From Luteococcus sp048595755 (GTDB lineage Bacteria > Actinomycetota > Actinomycetes > Propionibacteriales > Propionibacteriaceae): DNA of 64,000 nucleotides. Under the pieces are notes generated by a model. That model did not search any database, was not told the DNA's origin, and saw nothing but the letters and a program-made list of their open reading frames with translations. How positions within the stretch are numbered: position 1 is the stretch's first letter; each line of letters starts with the position of its first letter. The stretch is taken from contig NZ_CP184360.1 in the NCBI RefSeq assembly GCF_048595755.1, positions 372,001-436,000 of the forward strand. Direction: 5' to 3'. This document shows, piece by piece, positions 8,377-16,766 of the stretch. Made by a program: the position numbers and the translations under genes.

Positions 8377-9072
8377 ATGCGCATCATCGGTATCGGCTCC
8401 CCTGGAACCGGGGAACTGGTGCGCCTGCACGTCGATCACGGACAGCATCCGCACCAGCAGTTGTGGCGGCGTGGCCTGGTGATCGCCGAACTGCTCAGCG
8501 CCCGGCTCGAGCAGGGCGAGGTGGTCCTGACCGCCCGCGTACTGCCCCGCACCCCCTCGTCGCGGCCCCCGCGGATCAAGCACCGCAGCATGGACCCGGA
8601 CCTGGCGGTGCAGCCCGACGAGCGCCCCATCGACAACCAGCGGATCGCCGCCTACGCCGTGGTGCGGTCGTCGTGGGGCGTGCTCGGCACCGAATGCAGT
8701 GACAAGACCGCCGTGCCTGGCCTGTGGCAGCTGCCCGGTGGCGGCCTGGACCCGGGCGAGTCGCCGTCCGAGGCGCTGATGCGCGAGGTGGCCGAGGAGA
8801 CCGGCCAGGACGTGCGGATCAACCGGCTGATCGACCTGCAGAGCGACCACTGGGTGGGCCGCGCCCCCAACGGGGTGCTCGAGGACTTCCACGCCCTGCG
8901 CATCATCTACACCGCCACCTGTCTGAACCCCACCACCCCGAATGTGGTCGACATCGACGGCACCACCTCGCGCGCGGCCTGGATCCCGCTGCGCAGCTGG
9001 CGTTCGCTGCCGTGGACCTCGGGTGCCCGTTCCCTGCTCGACAAACACCTGGACAGCGTCCCCACCTGGTGA
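8377..9072 (+). CDS. Nudix hydrolase with N-terminal extension
   Basis: 231 aa. The C-terminal part (about residues 85-215) is a Nudix domain with a complete box: LPGGGLDPGES, then RE..EE.G in REVAEETGQ at about residues 139-147, which binds the catalytic metal. The substrate is a nucleoside diphosphate linked to some moiety and cannot be told from sequence. The first 80 or so residues, including GSPGTGELVRLHVDHG, match no family I recognise but look soluble. No Shine-Dalgarno is seen; a -10-like hexamer 6 nt upstream suggests a leaderless mRNA. A perfect 15-bp terminator follows. Confidence 0.88.
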   Translation: MRIIGIGSPGTGELVRLHVDHGQHPHQQLWRRGLVIAELLSARLEQGEVVLTARVLPRTPSSRPPRIKHRSMDPDLAVQPDERPIDNQRIAAYAVVRSSWGVLGTECSDKTAVPGLWQLPGGGLDPGESPSEALMREVAEETGQDVRINRLIDLQSDHWVGRAPNGVLEDFHALRIIYTATCLNPTTPNVVDIDGTTSRAAWIPLRSWRSLPWTSGARSLLDKHLDSVPTW

Positions 9073-9087
9073 ACGTCCTGGACGCCA

Positions 9088-9123
9088 CTGCGGCCCCGCT
9101 CCATGTTCGGAGCGGGGCCGCAG
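9088..9123 (+). terminator. Bidirectional terminator
   Basis: Perfect 15-bp inverted repeat (9088-9102 / 9109-9123) with a 6-nt ATGTTC loop, between converging genes. Confidence 0.85.
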
Positions 9124-9145
9124 CGTTCTGTCGTGACCGGATCGT

Positions 9146-10003
9146 TCAGTCGCGACGGAGGTAGCTGAGCAGTCGCAGGATCTCGGTGTAGAGCCACACC
9201 ATGGTGACCGTCAGGCCGAAGGCCGCGCGCCAGGACTCGCTGGCCGGGGCGTTCATGGCAATGCCGCGTTCGATGTCGTCGAAGTCGATCACCAGGTTGA
9301 ACACGGCCAGACCGGCCCCCAGCAGGGCGAAGACCAGACCGATGCCGCCGGAGCGCATGCCCATGTTGATGCCCAGCAGCGCCAGCACGAAGTTGATGAG
9401 CATCACGCCGGCGAAGGCCGCGGTGGTGATGAAGACCATGCGGCGCATCTTGCTGCTGACACGGATGTTGAAGAACTTGTAGGCGGCCAGCGTGGCGCCG
9501 GCGGCGGCGAAGGTGCCGAGCACGGCCTGCGAGACGATGCCGGGGTACTGGTACTCGAACATGGCCGAGAAGGCACCGATGAAAACGCCCTCGATCACCG
9601 AGTAGAAGAGCACCAGGGCGGGATTGATCTTCTTGCGGGCGGCCACCAGCATCACGGTGACGAAGCCCACCAGGGCACTGAGCACCAGGGCCGGCATCAT
9701 GAGGGCCGGCGGCATGAACAGGAAGGCCACGACGGCCGAGGCCATCAGCGTCAGCATCGTGATGCCGGTCTTGCCGATGACGTCGTCGAGGGTCATCGTC
9801 GGCTCGAACTGGCCCGGTTGCTGGAAGTGCTGCGGGGGCTGGCCGTGGGGATCGAAGCCCTGCGGGGCGTGGCCCTGCGGCGGGTAGGGCGCGTAACCCT
9901 GCTGGGCGTAGGGAGCCTGGCCACCGTACTGCTGCGGCGGGGCGTAGCCCTGCGGAGCTCGGCGACTGAAGGCGTCGGGCTGGGAGAGAATGGGATTGGC
10001 CAT
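9146..10003 (-). CDS. Bax inhibitor-1 / YccA-family membrane protein
   Basis: 285 aa. A disordered N-terminal region of about 70 residues is rich in Pro, Gln, Gly and Tyr with short QGYAP-type repeats. It is followed by about seven TM helices characteristic of the Bax1-I (actinobacterial YccA-like) family, including GTFAAAGATLAAYKFFNI and the acidic FDDIERG motif before the last helix (WLYTEILRLLSYL). These proteins are proposed Ca2+/H+ leak channels; the role here is unknown. The ATG at 10003 is preferred (AAGGAA upstream) over an upstream in-frame extension. Confidence 0.88.
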   Translation of the reverse strand: MANPILSQPDAFSRRAPQGYAPPQQYGGQAPYAQQGYAPYPPQGHAPQGFDPHGQPPQHFQQPGQFEPTMTLDDVIGKTGITMLTLMASAVVAFLFMPPALMMPALVLSALVGFVTVMLVAARKKINPALVLFYSVIEGVFIGAFSAMFEYQYPGIVSQAVLGTFAAAGATLAAYKFFNIRVSSKMRRMVFITTAAFAGVMLINFVLALLGINMGMRSGGIGLVFALLGAGLAVFNLVIDFDDIERGIAMNAPASESWRAAFGLTVTMVWLYTEILRLLSYLRRD

Positions 10004-10102
10004 GGTGGCGTGGGGTTCCTTCTGGTTCAGGGACGTGCATCCAGTGTATTCAACGCCCCGCCACGCCCCGTCATTCCACGGCGACCCCTGACTCACCCCT
10101 GA

Positions 10103-10205
10103 CCCTCGACAGGCTCGGGCAACATTCCAGTGGTGCTGTGCCCCCTCGACAGGCTCGGGGAACGTCGCAGTAGCGCTCGGGGAACGATGGCCGAGCCTGT
10201 CGAGG
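10103..10205. repeat. Dispersed palindromic repeat cluster (intergenic copy)
   Basis: Two direct copies of CCCTCGACAGGCTCGGG (10103-10119, 10143-10159), a partial third (GCTCGGGGAACG, about 10175-10186) and one inverted copy, GGCCGAGCCTGTCGAGG (10189-10205), sit between the Bax1-I gene and the tRNA-Leu. The same arms occur inside the DUF501, kbl and cysS genes. Confidence 0.85.
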
Positions 10206-10208
10206 CCG

Positions 10209-10282
10209 CACCCCCGATGGGATTCGAACCCACACTGTGGCGGGTTTAAGCCGCCTGCCTCTGCCGGTTGGGCTACGGGGGC
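10209..10282 (-). tRNA. tRNA-Leu(UAA), short variable loop
   Basis: A 74-nt cloverleaf can be folded by eye. The acceptor stem is GCCCCCG / CGGGGGT (G1-U72), the D-arm GCCCAACCGGCAGAGGC, the anticodon stem GGCGG / CCGCC around loop CTTAAAC (anticodon UAA), the variable loop ACAGT (5 nt), the T-arm GTGGG-TTCGAAT-CCCAT, and the discriminator G73. No CCA is encoded. The anticodon indicates leucine (codon UUA), but the long variable arm usual for bacterial tRNA-Leu is absent. Confidence 0.85.
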
Positions 10283-10334
10283 CCGGCGGACAGTCTAGGG
10301 CCGCGGCCCCAAACAGTCGGGTGTCCGTCCGCCC

Positions 10335-11246
10335 TCAGGCGAGCAGCCCGGCTGCCAGGGCATCCAGGATGTCGGATTCGCTGACCGTCATGGTCTGTTC
10401 CACGCGGGCGGCGATCCTGGAGAGGATCAGTGCCCCGCCGCAGATCACCTCGGCACGCTTGGCGGGCAGGCACGTGCTCGCCTCGACCTGGCTGGCGGAC
10501 ATGCCGAGCAACCTGTCTGCCAAGTGCTGGATCTGGTCGACGCTCAGGACCGAGCGGTGCACCTTGTCGCGTTGGTAGTGCGGCAGTTCCTGGTGGATGG
10601 CCGAAAGGCTGGTCGCAGTGCCGGCCACCCCGATGAAGGAGGCAACCCGGCCGAAGTCGATCCCGCTGCCGTCCAGCAGGTGGTCGACGAAGTCCGTGGC
10701 AGTCGTAACCTCGTCGTGGCTGGGTGGGTCACTGACGAGAAGGCGTTCACGCAGCCGCACCGAACCCATGTCCAGGCTGGTGGCCTGCAGGATGGTGGCA
10801 TCCCGCTGCCCCAGCACCAGTTCGGTGGAGCCGCCACCGATGTCGACCACCAGCACCGGGCCGGCCTCGGGCCGGACCCCCGACAGCGCCCCGGCGAAGC
10901 TCAGCGCGGCCTCCTCGGCGCCCGGGATGACCTCGGCCTCGACCCCGAGCCGGGAGCGCACCCCGTCGAAGAAGAGCTCGCGGTTGTGGGCGTCACGGGC
11001 CGCCGAGGTGGCGACGAAGCGGACCCGTTCCACGCCGTGGTCGGCGATCACCTGCGCGTAGTGGTCGATCGCGGCAAAGGTGCGCTGCAGGGCCTCCGGG
11101 TGGAATTCCCCGGCCGCGTCGACGCCCTGCCCCAGCCGGACCAACTCCAGCTGCCGGTCCACCTCCACCGGGCGTGAGTCAGGGCCCGGCTCGGCCACCA
11201 GCAGTCGAATGGAATTGGTGCCGCAGTCGATCGCGGCGACGCGCAT
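10335..11246 (-). CDS. ppx: Exopolyphosphatase / Ppx-GppA family phosphatase
   Basis: 303 aa single-module member of the Ppx/GppA family (actin-like ASKHA fold), which hydrolyses polyphosphate and/or pppGpp. Visible motifs are the N-terminal phosphate-binding AAIDCGTNSIRLLVAE and the second loop VVDIGGGSTELVLG near residue 140. Its ATG overlaps the TGA of the upstream DUF501 gene by one base (TGATG), indicating translational coupling. Downstream of eno-ftsB-DUF501 this is the usual actinobacterial position. Short actinobacterial Ppx proteins of about 300 aa are known to favour short polyphosphates, which is an inference here. Confidence 0.92.
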   Translation of the reverse strand: MRVAAIDCGTNSIRLLVAEPGPDSRPVEVDRQLELVRLGQGVDAAGEFHPEALQRTFAAIDHYAQVIADHGVERVRFVATSAARDAHNRELFFDGVRSRLGVEAEVIPGAEEAALSFAGALSGVRPEAGPVLVVDIGGGSTELVLGQRDATILQATSLDMGSVRLRERLLVSDPPSHDEVTTATDFVDHLLDGSGIDFGRVASFIGVAGTATSLSAIHQELPHYQRDKVHRSVLSVDQIQHLADRLLGMSASQVEASTCLPAKRAEVICGGALILSRIAARVEQTMTVSESDILDALAAGLLA

Positions 11247-11836
11247 CAGTTGCCCTCGACAGGCTCGGGCGACGTGGCGGACAGCTCGGGCGACGTGGCG
11301 GACGGCTCGGGCGACGTGGCGGACGGCTCGGGCGACGTGGCGTCCTGGAGGCAGGGGCGGGTCCAGAAGTCGCCCAGCTTCTCGACGGCCTCATCGCCCA
11401 GCGGATTGACACCCGGCCCGGCAGCCAGGGCGTGCCCCACCAGCACGTGCAGGCACTTGACGCGAGTGGGCATGCCTCCCGCGCTGATCCCCTCGATCTC
11501 AGGGACCTGCCCCAGCGCCGCGCGATCGGCCAGATAGGACTCGTGGGCGGCCTGGTAGGCGGCGGCCAGTTCCTCGTCGGCTCCGAGCCGTTCGGTCATC
11601 TCGGCCATCAGCCCGGAGGCTTCCAGCGTGGAACAGGCCGAGGTGGCCCGCGGGCAGGTCAGGTAGTAGGTGGTGGGGAAAGGAGTGCCGTCGGGCAGAC
11701 GAGGCTCCGTGGCGATCACGCCGGGCTTGCCGCACGGGCAGCGCCAGGCCACGCCGGCCACGCCGCGCGGCATCCGTCCCAACTGTTGGTGGATCGCCTG
11801 CTCGTCGGCGGGGGTCATCGCTTCCAGATCTGCCAT
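11246..11836 (-). CDS. DUF501 protein with repeat-derived tail
   Basis: 196 aa. Residues 1-165 are a DUF501 domain with its conserved cysteines (WRCPCGKPGV, TYYLTCPRA) and the RVKCLHVLVGHALAAGPGVN signature, a nearly universal actinobacterial protein of unknown function. The last 30 or so residues are a Ser/Pro/Glu repeat (ATSPEPS units ending PEPVEGN) encoded by a 21-bp tandem array fused to the dispersed repeat arm. They lie outside the conserved domain and are probably disordered. The start abuts the ftsB-like stop and the end overlaps ppx by one base, so the three genes are coupled. Confidence 0.92.
   Translation of the reverse strand: MADLEAMTPADEQAIHQQLGRMPRGVAGVAWRCPCGKPGVIATEPRLPDGTPFPTTYYLTCPRATSACSTLEASGLMAEMTERLGADEELAAAYQAAHESYLADRAALGQVPEIEGISAGGMPTRVKCLHVLVGHALAAGPGVNPLGDEAVEKLGDFWTRPCLQDATSPEPSATSPEPSATSPELSATSPEPVEGN
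11251..11342. repeat. 21-bp tandem repeat growing from a dispersed repeat arm
   Basis: GCTCGGGCGACGTGGCGGAC(A/G) is repeated 3.8 times (11263-11342). It begins in the copy of CCCTCGACAGGCTCGGG at 11253-11269. The 21-bp period keeps the reading frame, giving heptapeptide repeats in the DUF501 protein. Confidence 0.9.
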
Positions 11837-12544
11837 CTATCGCTTCTTCGTGGGTGTCGGGGTGGTGGTCGCAGTGGGAGTGGCCGAGGGCGACGCGCTC
11901 GATTCGGCCCCGGGTGCGGTCACCACCGGTTCGGTGGTGGCCTCGGGCACCAATGGTTCATCGGCGGCCGCCAGGGAACCTGCCAGCCGGTCCCACCAGG
12001 CCGTGCCGTGTTCCCCTTGGGGGACGGTGCTGGTGGATTGGATCGTCACGCTGCTGTCCAGGGGCTTGCCCGTGGCGTCCACCACGCGGTAGCCGACCTC
12101 ACCGGGGACCACCCAGCCCAGTCGCTGACGGGCCTGGGTCTGCACGAAGTCCGGGTCCTGCCAGCGCTCGATCTCGTCGGCCAGCTCCGCATTGGCTGCC
12201 GTGCGCTCCGCGATCTGCTGCTGCGCGATGGCCAGCTCGCGCTCCTGGCGCAGGTAGACCCGCAGACTCGAGGCGTAGCTGAGCAGCAGGATCGCACACA
12301 CCACCAGCAGCACGATGGCGCGGCGGGTGAATCCGACTCCGCGGATCAGGCGGGGCACGGCGGCCACTGCCGCCAGCTTCTGGTTCTCGTCCTCGGGACG
12401 CACGATCCGTCGGGTGGATCGGTTGCCCCGCCCCGCGGCCCGCGCGGCCGTCCGGGCCCGCGGGGAGTCGGACTTGCGGGCAGACGCAACGGCCCGGGTA
12501 CGCGGCGTACCGCGACCCGGACCGTTGTGTGTGGGCTTGTTCAT
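11837..12544 (-). CDS. Septum formation initiator, FtsB/DivIC-like
   Basis: 235 aa. A basic, disordered N-terminus of about 75 residues is followed by one TM helix (AIVLLVVCAILLLSYA, about residues 76-92), a coiled coil (QERELAIAQQQIAERTAANA and on, about 98-130) and the conserved RLGWVVPGE motif of FtsB/DivIC proteins. An Ala/Thr/Pro-rich C-terminal tail ends the protein. It probably joins FtsL/FtsQ in the divisome at the membrane. It sits between eno and DUF501 exactly as in other actinobacteria. Its stop directly abuts the DUF501 ATG. Confidence 0.88.
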   Translation of the reverse strand: MNKPTHNGPGRGTPRTRAVASARKSDSPRARTAARAAGRGNRSTRRIVRPEDENQKLAAVAAVPRLIRGVGFTRRAIVLLVVCAILLLSYASSLRVYLRQERELAIAQQQIAERTAANAELADEIERWQDPDFVQTQARQRLGWVVPGEVGYRVVDATGKPLDSSVTIQSTSTVPQGEHGTAWWDRLAGSLAAADEPLVPEATTEPVVTAPGAESSASPSATPTATTTPTPTKKR

Positions 12545-12574
12545 CTACCCAGTGTTACAGGTTCCGAGCAGTGC

Positions 12575-13858
12575 TCAGGCCTTGAAACGCGGGAAGGCGG
12601 AGGCGCCGGCGTAGCTCGCGGCGTCGTCCAGGTCCTCCTCGATGCGCAGCAGCTGGTTGTACTTGGCCACGCGCTCCGAACGGGCCGGGGCGCCCGACTT
12701 GATCTGGCCACAGCTCAGCGCGACGGCCAGGTCGGCGATGGTGACGTCCTCGGTCTCGCCCGAGCGGTGCGACATCATCGAACGGAAGCCGGCACGGTGG
12801 GCCATGTTCACGGCGTCGACGGTCTCGGTCAGCGAACCAATCTGGTTCACCTTCACCAGCAGCGCGTTGCCGGCGCCCTCGTCGATGCCCTTCTTCAGGC
12901 GCTCGACATTGGTGACGAACAGGTCGTCGCCCACCAGCTGCACCTTCTCGCCCAGGGCGGCGGTGATCTTCTTCCAGCCTTCCCAGTCGTCCTCGTTCAG
13001 CGGGTCCTCGATGGAGACCATCGGGAAGTCGGCCACGAGCTGCTCGTAGTAGGCGATCATCTCGTCGGCGCTCTTCTTGCCGCCCTCGAAGTTGTAGGTG
13101 CCGTCCTCGTTGTAGAACTCGCTGGCGGCAACGTCCAGGGCCAGGGCGATCTGCTTGCCGGGCTCGAAGCCGGCCTTCTTGATGGCCTCGACGATCAGCT
13201 CCAGGGCGGCGCGGTTGCTCTCCAGGTTGGGGGCGAAACCACCCTCGTCACCCAGACCGGTGGCCAGGCCCTTCTCCTTCAGCACCGACTTCAGGGCGTG
13301 GTAGACCTGAGCGCCGTGCTGCAGGGCCTCCTTGAAGCTGGTGGCGCCGATCGGGGCGATCATGAACTCCTGGATGTCGACATTGCTGTCGGCGTGCGAG
13401 CCACCGTTGAGGATGTTCATCATCGGGACGGGCAGCACATTGGCGGTGGGGCCGCCCAGGTAGCGGTACAGGGGCAGACCGGCCGACTCGGCAGCGGCGT
13501 GCGCGACGGCCAGCGAGACACCCAGGATCGCGTTGGCGCCCAGCTTGGCCTTGTTGTCGGTGCCGTCCAGCTCCAGCATGGCCTGGTCGAGCAGACGCTG
13601 CTCGGTGGCCTCGAAGCCCAGGACCTCTTCACCGATGGTTTCGATGACGTTCTCGACAGCAGTCAGGACGCCCTTGCCGTCGTAGCGAGCCTTGTCGCCG
13701 TCACGCAGCTCGACGGCCTCGAAGGCGCCGGTGGAGGCACCGGAGGGAACCGCAGCGCGGCCCTCGGCACCGTCGTCAAGGATGACCTGCACCTCGACCG
13801 TGGGGTTACCGCGGGAGTCCAGGATTTCCCGGGCGTCAATGAATTCGATGGTTGCCAT
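12575..13858 (-). CDS. eno: Enolase
   Basis: 427 aa phosphopyruvate hydratase (2-phosphoglycerate to phosphoenolpyruvate), full length. It begins IEFIDAREILDSRGNPTVEV. Metal and catalytic segments are present: SGASTG loop, VGDDLFVTN, and MSHRSGETEDV, the enolase signature near residue 365. ATG at 13858 has AAAGG about 9 nt upstream. The gene lies upstream of ftsB-DUF501-ppx with a 30-nt gap. Its own upstream side is where the accessory TTT island begins, so its promoter must lie in 13859-14199. Confidence 0.98.
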   Translation of the reverse strand: MATIEFIDAREILDSRGNPTVEVQVILDDGAEGRAAVPSGASTGAFEAVELRDGDKARYDGKGVLTAVENVIETIGEEVLGFEATEQRLLDQAMLELDGTDNKAKLGANAILGVSLAVAHAAAESAGLPLYRYLGGPTANVLPVPMMNILNGGSHADSNVDIQEFMIAPIGATSFKEALQHGAQVYHALKSVLKEKGLATGLGDEGGFAPNLESNRAALELIVEAIKKAGFEPGKQIALALDVAASEFYNEDGTYNFEGGKKSADEMIAYYEQLVADFPMVSIEDPLNEDDWEGWKKITAALGEKVQLVGDDLFVTNVERLKKGIDEGAGNALLVKVNQIGSLTETVDAVNMAHRAGFRSMMSHRSGETEDVTIADLAVALSCGQIKSGAPARSERVAKYNQLLRIEEDLDDAASYAGASAFPRFKA

Positions 13859-14199
13859 CTGATCTGCCTTTCGCAAGATGGAAGATTTTCCACTGTCAGC
13901 CTAGCGTTCCCCCAGCACAGGGCAACGGGGGCCCAAGCATTGCGGGCCTCGGTTCGCCACGTGGTCACCTGTTGGTCACCTCGCGGGTGGCCACTACGCC
14001 TAGCCCGGCCCCGCAAACGTGCTGGGGCAGGGCCTTGGCCGCCTAGCGCGGCCTCGGCGTGCCTGGACCCAGCCACCCCGCCGGCGCTCTCGATACTGCC
14101 GGGCAGTGGGTCTCCGACAAACTCCTGCCTCAAGATGGGAGCGAATTTGGGCCACTGGTCAATTTCAGCAAAGCCGCCCGAACGCGTGGCAGTATCGAC
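13859..14199. other. Gene-free gap, eno upstream region and island border
   Basis: 341 bases without a convincing gene. The eno-proximal part (to about 13905) is relatively AT-rich (GGAAGATTTTCCAC) and probably holds the eno promoter and leader. The rest is GC-rich with no insertion-sequence ends or direct repeats I can recognise. It marks one edge of the accessory island. Confidence 0.5.
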
Positions 14200-15177
14200 T
14201 CACTTGCCGAGACCCTTCTTCAGTTCCTGCTCGTAGGTCTCGAGGTAGTTCGCGAAGTCGTCGCCAAACTTCGGATCGGTCTGCATGTAATTCTTCTCCA
14301 TGTACTCTTCGAAGGACGTCGACGCCGCGTACTCCTTGGCCTTAGCGACCCAGTAGTCCTTGGCTTCCGGCTTGATGTCACCGGGTGCGATGACTCCACG
14401 GAACTGCGCGAAGGTCACGTTGATGCCCTGCTCGACGGTCGTCGGAATGTCCTTGAGTTTGTCGTAGGTGTAGCGCTCCTCGCCAATCATGCAAAGGCCG
14501 CGCACCTCCTTGGCGTCCAACTGCCCCATGACCTCACCCGGATTTGCCAAGGCGACGTCCACATGACCACCGAGCACGGCTGCGATGGCCTCGCCGCCCG
14601 ACTCATATGGGACCCGCTGAAATTTCACGCCCTGGTCCTTCTCGATCAGGGAGAACTGGATGGCGTCGTTGCCGGTAGCGCCGCCGGAGACCGACACGCG
14701 AACCGCGCCGGACTTGGCCGCATCGACGACCTCCTTGCAGGTCTTGTACTTAGAGGCAGTGGGGACAACAACGATCGTCGAGTCCTGACCGACCTTCATG
14801 ATCGGCGTGAAGGAGCGCCAAGTGAACGGCACCTTCTGCGTGAGCGGCAGGTTCACCAATGCGGTCTCGGTGGAGAGGAGATGCGAGGCGCTGCCCTTGT
14901 TGCCCATGAAGGCGCCGTATCCCACGGCGCCGCCCCCGCCCGGCTTGTTCTCCACGGAGATGGTCTTCTTCGTCACCCCCTCAAAACCCTTCGCAATGGC
15001 TCGGCCGGCGATGTCCGAGCCGCCGCCGGCCGACATCGGGACGATCATCGTCAGCCGGTTTCCCGGGTTGAACTTGTCGCCTGCGCCAGACGATGAGTCG
15101 CTGCCACTCCCGCCACAGGCAGAGAGGGCCAAGAGGGATGCGAGCGTCATCGCGGCAATCTTGGAATGCCTAGTCAT
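14200..15177 (-). CDS. tctC: TTT-family solute-binding lipoprotein TctC
   Basis: 325 aa periplasmic-type binding protein of the tripartite tricarboxylate transporter (Bug/TctC) family. A lipoprotein signal ends in LSAC (Cys near residue 21), so it is tethered outside the membrane. Typical features follow: TMIVPMSAGGGSDIAGRAIA, the ENKPGGGGAVGYG loop that contacts the ligand carboxylate, and GGHVDVALANPGE. The ATG at 15177 is chosen for AGAAAGTGGG 7 nt upstream; an ATG at 15201 lacks a site. It is the last gene of a tctB-tctA-tctC run. The ligand is a carboxylate but cannot be named. Confidence 0.93.
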   Translation of the reverse strand: MTRHSKIAAMTLASLLALSACGGSGSDSSSGAGDKFNPGNRLTMIVPMSAGGGSDIAGRAIAKGFEGVTKKTISVENKPGGGGAVGYGAFMGNKGSASHLLSTETALVNLPLTQKVPFTWRSFTPIMKVGQDSTIVVVPTASKYKTCKEVVDAAKSGAVRVSVSGGATGNDAIQFSLIEKDQGVKFQRVPYESGGEAIAAVLGGHVDVALANPGEVMGQLDAKEVRGLCMIGEERYTYDKLKDIPTTVEQGINVTFAQFRGVIAPGDIKPEAKDYWVAKAKEYAASTSFEEYMEKNYMQTDPKFGDDFANYLETYEQELKKGLGK

Positions 15178-15257
15178 GAAATGACCCACTTTCTTGAACA
15201 TCGTTGTTACGTGAGTTGGTCAGGTTTTGTGCGGTCAGAGACGGGCCCTGGAGGACT

Positions 15258-16757
15258 TCAGATGGCAGCCTCCTCGCTGTGGTGATGCCGGTGGGTAATG
15301 CGCTTGATCAATGCCGGGAGCAGCATGATGAGAAGGGTGGCAACGAGGATGCCGAGTGAGATCGGGTGCCGGAAGATGATGGTGAGGTCGCCCTTGGCAT
15401 AGGACGAGGTCTGATTGAGTGCCTTCTCCAACATCGGCCCCAGCACAAGGCCCAGAATGAGGGGCGCCGTCGGGTAGTCGTACTTCTTGAGCAAGTAGCC
15501 CACGATGCCCGCGACCAGCAGTACCGTCAGCGCGAAGGGGTTGTTCTGCACAGCGAAGGCGCCCAGGACGCTGAAGAAGATGATGGCCGGGTAGAGGTAG
15601 GAATACGGCAGACGGAGAGCCTGGGCGAACACAGGTGCGAGCGGCAGGTTGAGCACGAGCAGGATGACATTGCCGATGAAGAACGACGTCAACAATCCCC
15701 ACACCAGTTGCGGCTGACTGGAGAACAGCAGCGGCCCGGGCTGGATGCCGTACATGACGAAGGCTCCGAGAAGAACGGCCGTCGTCGCACCGCCGGGGAC
15801 TCCAAGGGCGAGGGTCGGGATGAAATTAGCGTTGGCGGCCGCGTTGTTGGCCGATTCCGAGGCCGCGACGCCTTCAATTGCGCCGTGACCGAACGTCTCG
15901 CCACGCCGGCTGACCTGCTTCTCGATCGAGTAGGCGACAAGCGCCGCAAGCGTCGAACCGGCACCGGGGAGAGTGCCCAGACCAAAACCAATGCCTGAAC
16001 CGCGCAGAATAGACGGAAGCGCTTGCTTCACCTCGCCAGGCTTGATGACCATGTCCTTCATACGTGTGCGGATCGGTTCAGTGCCACCGGCGCCGAGCTG
16101 GGAGATCACCTCGCCGATGGCGAAAATGCCGATCATGACGACGACGAAGTCGACGCCAGCCAACAGGTCCACATTGCCGAAGGAGAAGCGCGCCGCTGTA
16201 AATCCCGAAGAGATGCCCACTGTTGCAAGGAAAAGGCCAAGGCCGGCCATGATCAGGCCCTTGCGAAGGTTGTCACCGGAGAACGAGATGATCGTCAACA
16301 GGCCCATCACCATGATCGCGAGCATCTCAGGAGGGCCGAAGTGCAGGGCTGCCGCTGCGATGGGGGCAGCCACGGCCATTAGCAGGAGGAGCGAGATGAT
16401 GGCGGCGATGAATGAACCGATGGCGGCGATGGCTAGAGCGGTCCCCGCTTTCCCCTTGCGGGCAAGGGCATAGCCGTCGATGACAGTGGCGATTGCGTTC
16501 GCGTCACCCGGGGTGGCGATGAGAACGGCCGCGATCGTGCCGCCGTACTGACAGCCGTAATAGATGCCCGCCAGCATGATGAGGGCGGTCAGCGGGTCCA
16601 TCGTCAGGGTGAGCGGCAGCAGGATCGCGACGCCTGTGGTCGCGCCCAGACCAGGAAGCATACCGATCACAGTGCCTGAGACGACGCCGACGAAGCACCA
16701 CAGCAGATTGGTGAAGGTGAGGGAGGCCTGGAAGCCCATGATGAGGTGATCGAGCAT
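15258..16757 (-). CDS. tctA: TTT-family large membrane subunit TctA
   Basis: 499 aa integral membrane protein with about twelve TM helices, the transport subunit of a tripartite tricarboxylate transporter. It has the family motif GMLPGLGATTGVAILLPLT near residue 35 and the repeat-related GTLPGAGSTLAALVAY near residue 260, plus YGGTIAAVLIATPGD. It is normal length. It lies 9 nt after tctB and 80 nt before tctC, so all three are probably one transcript. It pairs with the TctC lipoprotein for Na+ or H+-driven carboxylate uptake. Confidence 0.95.
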   Translation of the reverse strand: MLDHLIMGFQASLTFTNLLWCFVGVVSGTVIGMLPGLGATTGVAILLPLTLTMDPLTALIMLAGIYYGCQYGGTIAAVLIATPGDANAIATVIDGYALARKGKAGTALAIAAIGSFIAAIISLLLLMAVAAPIAAAALHFGPPEMLAIMVMGLLTIISFSGDNLRKGLIMAGLGLFLATVGISSGFTAARFSFGNVDLLAGVDFVVVMIGIFAIGEVISQLGAGGTEPIRTRMKDMVIKPGEVKQALPSILRGSGIGFGLGTLPGAGSTLAALVAYSIEKQVSRRGETFGHGAIEGVAASESANNAAANANFIPTLALGVPGGATTAVLLGAFVMYGIQPGPLLFSSQPQLVWGLLTSFFIGNVILLVLNLPLAPVFAQALRLPYSYLYPAIIFFSVLGAFAVQNNPFALTVLLVAGIVGYLLKKYDYPTAPLILGLVLGPMLEKALNQTSSYAKGDLTIIFRHPISLGILVATLLIMLLPALIKRITHRHHHSEEAAI

Positions 16758-16766
16758 GGGAGATCC

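Noticed and set aside
10209..10282. tRNA-Ser interpretation based on G73
   Set aside because: The anticodon loop clearly gives UAA and there is no long variable arm as required for tRNA-Ser.
11263..11342. CRISPR-like regular repeats
   Set aside because: The repeats are directly adjacent (21-bp units) with no unique spacers, lie inside a coding sequence and no cas genes are in the window.
15001..15201. Alternative tctC start at 15201
   Set aside because: It lacks a ribosome-binding site and would place eight extra residues before a signal peptide that begins well at 15177.
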